Shown here: positions 56,097 through 58,789 of the stretch, one piece after another | How positions within the stretch are numbered: the first letter of the stretch is position 1 | Layout: each line of letters starts with the position of its first letter | Source of the DNA: Streptomyces morookaense | GTDB taxonomy: Bacteria; Actinomycetota; Actinomycetes; Streptomycetales; Streptomycetaceae | Assembly (NCBI RefSeq): GCF_013030945.1 | Contig: NZ_JABBXF010000073.1 | Span: 1-58,789 of the forward strand | DNA length: 58,789 nt | Direction of reading: 5' to 3' | The notes under the pieces: model-generated | What the model saw: the letters and a program-made list of their open reading frames with translations, nothing else | What the model was told of the DNA's origin: nothing | The model's database searches: none | Made by a program: the position numbers and the translations under genes

Positions 56097-57242
56097 ATGA
56101 CCACTGGCCCACGCTCCGGACTGACCGCCGTGAGCAGCGCCCTCCTCGCCATGAGCCGGCATCTGGAGGTGCGCGACGTCCTGCACACGATCGTCGCCTC
56201 GGCCCGCGAACTCCTCGACGCCGAGTACGCGGCGCTCGGCGTCCCCGACGACCACGGCGGCTTCGCCCAGTTCGTCGTCGACGGCGTCAGCGACGAGCAG
56301 TGGAAGGCCATCGGCCCGCTGCCCCGCCAGCACGGCATTCTCGCCGCCATGCTCCAGGAGGCCACCCCGCAGCGGCTGGCGGACGTCCGCCTCGACCCCC
56401 GCTTCGAGGGCTGGCCCGCGGCCCACCCCGACATGTCCGACTTCCTCGGCATGCCCGTCGCCGACGGCGACGAGATCCTGGGCGCGCTCTTCCTGGCGAA
56501 CAAGCGTTGCCCCAAGCCGGCCGGCGGCTGCGGCTTCACCGCCGAGGACGAGGAACTGCTGCGCGTCCTCGCCCAGCACGCCGCCATAGCCCTCACCAAC
56601 GCCCGCCTCTACGAGCGCAGCCGCGAGCTGACCATCGCGGGGGAGCGGTCCCGCCTCGCGCACGAGCTGCACGACGCCGTCTCCCAGAAGCTCTTCTCCC
56701 TGCGGCTGACCGCCCAGGCCGCCACCGCCCTCGTCGACCGCGACCCGGCCCGCGCCAAGGAGGAGCTGCACGAGGTCGCCCGGCTCGCCGCCGAGGCGGC
56801 CGACGAACTGCGCGCAGCCGTCGTGGAATTGCGCCCCGCAGGACTGGACGAGGACGGGCTTGTCGCCACCCTGCGCACCCAGGTCAAGGTCCTCGACCGG
56901 GCTCACACGGCCCGCGTCACCTTCGCCTCCCGCGGTGTACGGGCTCTGCCGGCCGCCCAGGAGGAGGCGCTGCTGCGGGTGGCCCAGGAGGCCCTGCACA
57001 ATGCGCTGCGCCACTCCGGCGCCGGTGCCGTCGATGTCACGCTCGCCCGCTGCGGCCAGGGCGCGGCCCTGCGGGTGGCCGACGACGGCCAGGGGTTCGA
57101 TCCGTCCGCCGTCCGCCGGGCCGGACGGCACCTGGGCCTGGTCTCCATGCGGGACCGGGCCAACGGGGTCGGCGGCAGGCTGAGAGTCGTCTCGGAGCCC
57201 GGCAAGGGCACCACGATCGAAATGGAGGTGCCCGGTGGCTGA
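56097..57242 (+). CDS. GAF-domain sensor histidine kinase (NarL-type system)
   Basis: The product has 381 residues. The N-terminal GAF domain covers about 18-165 (HTIVASARELLDAEYAALGV to FTAEDEELLRVLAQHAAIAL). A HisKA_3 dimerisation domain has the phosphoacceptor in RLAHELHDAVSQ (His about 192). An HATPase_c domain follows with NALRHSGAG (near 302) and GLVSMRDRANGVGG. There is no membrane span, so it senses a cytosolic signal. GAF domains of this kind can bind heme or small ligands; none is proven here. The response regulator gene overlaps its end by eight bases. Confidence 0.92.
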   Translation: MTTGPRSGLTAVSSALLAMSRHLEVRDVLHTIVASARELLDAEYAALGVPDDHGGFAQFVVDGVSDEQWKAIGPLPRQHGILAAMLQEATPQRLADVRLDPRFEGWPAAHPDMSDFLGMPVADGDEILGALFLANKRCPKPAGGCGFTAEDEELLRVLAQHAAIALTNARLYERSRELTIAGERSRLAHELHDAVSQKLFSLRLTAQAATALVDRDPARAKEELHEVARLAAEAADELRAAVVELRPAGLDEDGLVATLRTQVKVLDRAHTARVTFASRGVRALPAAQEEALLRVAQEALHNALRHSGAGAVDVTLARCGQGAALRVADDGQGFDPSAVRRAGRHLGLVSMRDRANGVGGRLRVVSEPGKGTTIEMEVPGG

Positions 57243-57882
57243 GGACCGCGTGATCAAGGTGCTGCTGGTGGACGATCACCAGGTGGTCCGCCGGGGACTG
57301 CGGACGTTCCTGGAGGTGCAGGACGACATCGAAGTGGTCGGGGAGGCGGCGGACGGCGCCGAGGGCGTGGCCCGCGCCGAGGAGCTGTGCCCCGACGTCG
57401 TCCTCATGGACGTGAAGATGCCGGGGATGGACGGCATCGAGGCGCTGCGCAGGCTGCGGGAGCTGGAGCACCCGGCCCGGGTGCTGGTCGTCACCAGTTT
57501 CACCGAGCAGCGCACCGTGGTCCCCGCCCTGCGGGCCGGTGCGGCGGGCTACGTCTACAAGGACGTGGACCCCGATGCGCTCGCCGGCGCCATCCGGTCC
57601 GTGCACGCCGGGCACGTCCTGCTGCAGCCCGAGGTGGCCGGGGCGCTGCTGTCGCAGGACGAGGGCGGCAACGGGCAGGGGAGAGGCAACGCGCTCACCG
57701 AACGGGAGCGCGAGGTGCTGGCCCTGATCGCGGACGGCCGGTCCAACCGGGAGATCGCCCGGGCCCTGGTGCTGTCGGAGAAGACCGTCAAGACGCACGT
57801 CTCCAACATCCTCATGAAACTCGACCTCGCCGACCGCACCCAGGCGGCCCTCTGGGCCGTCCGCCAGGGGCTGGGCGCCTGA
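57235..57882 (+). CDS. NarL/FixJ-type response regulator
   Basis: The product has 215 residues from GTG 57235. The receiver domain has the acidic pair in VLLVDDHQVVRRG (13-14), phosphoacceptor D59 in VLMDVKMPG and lysine in YVYKDV (near 108). The LuxR-type HTH is at 150-210 (LTEREREVLALIADGRSNRE, KTVKTHVSNI). It is the partner of the kinase in front. A chaplin gene lies 164 bases downstream, which suggests but does not prove a developmental role. Confidence 0.94.
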   Translation: MAEDRVIKVLLVDDHQVVRRGLRTFLEVQDDIEVVGEAADGAEGVARAEELCPDVVLMDVKMPGMDGIEALRRLRELEHPARVLVVTSFTEQRTVVPALRAGAAGYVYKDVDPDALAGAIRSVHAGHVLLQPEVAGALLSQDEGGNGQGRGNALTEREREVLALIADGRSNREIARALVLSEKTVKTHVSNILMKLDLADRTQAALWAVRQGLGA

Positions 57883-57985
57883 CGGGGGTCGTAGCGGAAC
57901 GTCACGTTCTGATCGGAGGTTCATGCGGTCGTGTGATAACCCGCCCGGGGGCGCAACTCGTCCGGCAGCGGCCCGTTTTCCATGG

Positions 57986-58016
57986 CGTAACCGCGGCGGC
58001 TGGCCGTGGCGAAAGC
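57986..58016 (+). promoter_or_regulatory. Possible BldN-type promoter element of the first chaplin
   Basis: CGTAAC at 57986-57991 equals the -35 consensus remembered for sigma-BldN, which transcribes chaplin and rodlin genes. About 16-18 bases downstream the -10 is only a weak match (GCGAAAG rather than CGTTGA). Confidence 0.3.
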
Positions 58017-58046
58017 TCCAGGAAGGTCTCAGGAAGAGTGAAGAAC

Positions 58047-58289
58047 ATGAAGAAGGCCGCTGCTGTCACCATCGCTGCCGGCGGCCTCGCCCTCATGGGT
58101 GCCGGTATCGCCTCCGCCCATGGGCAGGGGCACGTCGGCGCCGGCGCCGAGTCGAAGGACAACCCCGGCGTCGTCTCGGGCAACGTCCTCCAGGTCCCCG
58201 TCGAGGTCCCGGTGAACGTCTGCGGCAACACGGTCAATGTGGTCGGCCTGCTGAACCCGGCGCACGGCAACCTCTGCGTCAACGAGTAA
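58047..58289 (+). CDS. Short chaplin (hydrophobic aerial-hyphae coat protein)
   Basis: The product has 80 residues: signal peptide to about residue 26 (IASAHG), then a single chaplin domain NPGVVSGNVLQVPVEVPVNV followed by CGNTVNVVGLLNPAHGNLCV. Both cysteines of the chaplin domain are present. Chaplins self-assemble into amyloid-like fibrils at the air interface. S. coelicolor chpE, in the comparable position, lacks both cysteines as I recall, so this copy differs. A strong terminator follows. Confidence 0.93.
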   Translation: MKKAAAVTIAAGGLALMGAGIASAHGQGHVGAGAESKDNPGVVSGNVLQVPVEVPVNVCGNTVNVVGLLNPAHGNLCVNE

Positions 58290-58309
58290 GGGCTTCGCAG
58301 CCCGACTCG

Positions 58310-58358
58310 TCCGCCGGTCGTCCCCGTTCCTCCCGGGCGGGGCCGACCGGCGGATTTT
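58310..58358 (+). terminator. Rho-independent terminator after the first chaplin
   Basis: TCCGCCGGTCG (58310-58320) pairs with CGACCGGCGGA (58344-58354), and is followed by TTTT at 58355-58358. Confidence 0.85.
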
Positions 58359-58392
58359 CGGGGGAGTCAATCGTCCGAACGAGGGCAAACAC

Positions 58393-58415
58393 CGCCGACG
58401 GCCGTGCCGTCGGCG
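58393..58415 (+). promoter_or_regulatory. Hairpin upstream of the second chaplin
   Basis: CGCCGACGGC (58393-58402) pairs with GCCGTCGGCG (58406-58415) around CGT, 74 bases before the second chaplin. It may be a 5'-UTR hairpin or a second terminator. Confidence 0.4.
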
Positions 58416-58488
58416 GCGCAGTGGCGTTCATCAGTGCACGGCCCCCATGGCTGGGGTCGACAGGTCTCAGCACAAAGGAAGACACCTT

Positions 58489-58789
58489 ATGAACAGAGCC
58501 ACGAAGGCTGCCCTCGTTCTGGCCGCAGCAGGAGCCGCCGTCACCGCTTCCGTCGGCAACGCCCTCGCCACCGGCGGCGGGCCCGACGGTGCGGGCGCCA
58601 TCGGGGTCGCGAAGGGCTCGCCCGGTGTCATCTCGGGCAACGTCATCCAGGTCCCGATCCAGCTCCCGATCAACCTGTGCGGCAACAGCATCGACATCGT
58701 CGGGCTCCTCAACCCGACCTTCGGCAACACCTGCGTCAACGCCTCGGTGGAGGAGGAGCACCACGAGGTGCGTCACATCCACGTCCACC
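58489..58789 (+). CDS. Chaplin-domain protein (cut by window end)
   Basis: At least 100 residues from ATG 58489 with AAAGGA upstream. The signal peptide is MNRATKAALVLAAAGAAVTA to about residue 27. The chaplin domain is SPGVISGNVIQVPIQLPINL, then CGNSIDIVGLLNPTFGNTCV. Unlike short chaplins it continues after CVN with an unusual charged His-rich stretch, EEEHHEVRHIHVH, and runs past the window end. It is either a short chaplin with a histidine tail or a long, sortase-anchored chaplin. Confidence 0.88.
   Translation, partial: MNRATKAALVLAAAGAAVTASVGNALATGGGPDGAGAIGVAKGSPGVISGNVIQVPIQLPINLCGNSIDIVGLLNPTFGNTCVNASVEEEHHEVRHIHVH

Noticed and set aside
1..58789. tRNA, rRNA, transposase, integrase or attachment sites
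   Set aside because: None could be recognised on either strand; the island at 31323-45110 has no visible att repeats.

Overview
The window is very GC-rich (G or C at almost every third codon position) and comes from a Streptomyces-type actinomycete chromosome. Chaplin genes, a streptophobe-type membrane protein, a SURF1 gene, two Asp23/Gls24 genes with AmaP and DUF6286 partners, a SGM_5486-type micro-protein and an XRE/DUF397 pair all point that way. Gene content and order recall, from memory and not by search, the Streptomyces coelicolor interval from the chaplin gene chpE to the phosphate transporter gene pitH2, read in reverse.

Left part (1-31200) is ordinary core chromosome. It begins with the start of cobD behind a cobalamin riboswitch. 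Then come pit with a small membrane partner and a PHO box, a class II aldolase, an alpha/beta hydrolase, a neutral zinc metallopeptidase, an ABC-F ATPase, a mini helix-turn-helix protein and an enoyl-CoA hydratase. A five-gene Asp23/AmaP envelope operon follows. Next are an SDR protein with a degenerate active site, SURF1, a DEDDh exonuclease with BRCT domain, and a TetR-controlled operon of an acetoacetate-decarboxylase-like enzyme and two amidohydrolases. After these lie a sterol-desaturase-family protein, a lysoplasmalogenase, a secreted subtilase, a DUF485-ActP acetate symporter operon with a Crp-like site, moaA, a 74-residue Cys/His protein, a DUF3099 protein, tyrS, and tldE-tldD.

Middle part (31323-44990) is accessory. 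It starts beside a G-quadruplex-forming tract and carries an XRE/DUF397 pair. It also has a small type VII secretion (ESX)-like set: two unknowns, a WXG-type substrate with a long disordered tail, and a mycosin protease, but no EccB/C/D. Facing it is an operon of an SseB-like protein, a WXG-like protein and a 1570-residue RHS/YD-repeat polymorphic toxin whose N-terminus looks type VII secreted. The toxin gene overlaps by ATGA an S1-like (OB-fold) gene, the best candidate for the cognate immunity protein. Behind it lie five more small genes (one SUKH/SMI1-like) and two broken gene fragments. I read this as an array of orphan immunity genes left by successive toxin-tip exchanges. Base composition is softer at 32419-32693 and 36400-39600.

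Right part (45100-58789) returns to core genes: fabG-fabI(inhA-like), small secreted or membrane proteins, a SixA-type phosphatase, serB, a streptophobe-family protein, a double-FHA ABC transporter, an SLT-domain secreted protein, a flavoprotein with the active-site triad of iodotyrosine deiodinase, a GAF histidine kinase/NarL-type regulator pair and two chaplins, the last cut by the window end.

A family of GC-rich palindromic elements (cores such as GCCCCTTACGGGGC and CTGGGGGTGCCCCCAG) sits downstream of many genes. One copy lies inside the 5' coding region of the DUF6286 gene. No tRNA, rRNA, CRISPR array, transposase or integrase was recognised.
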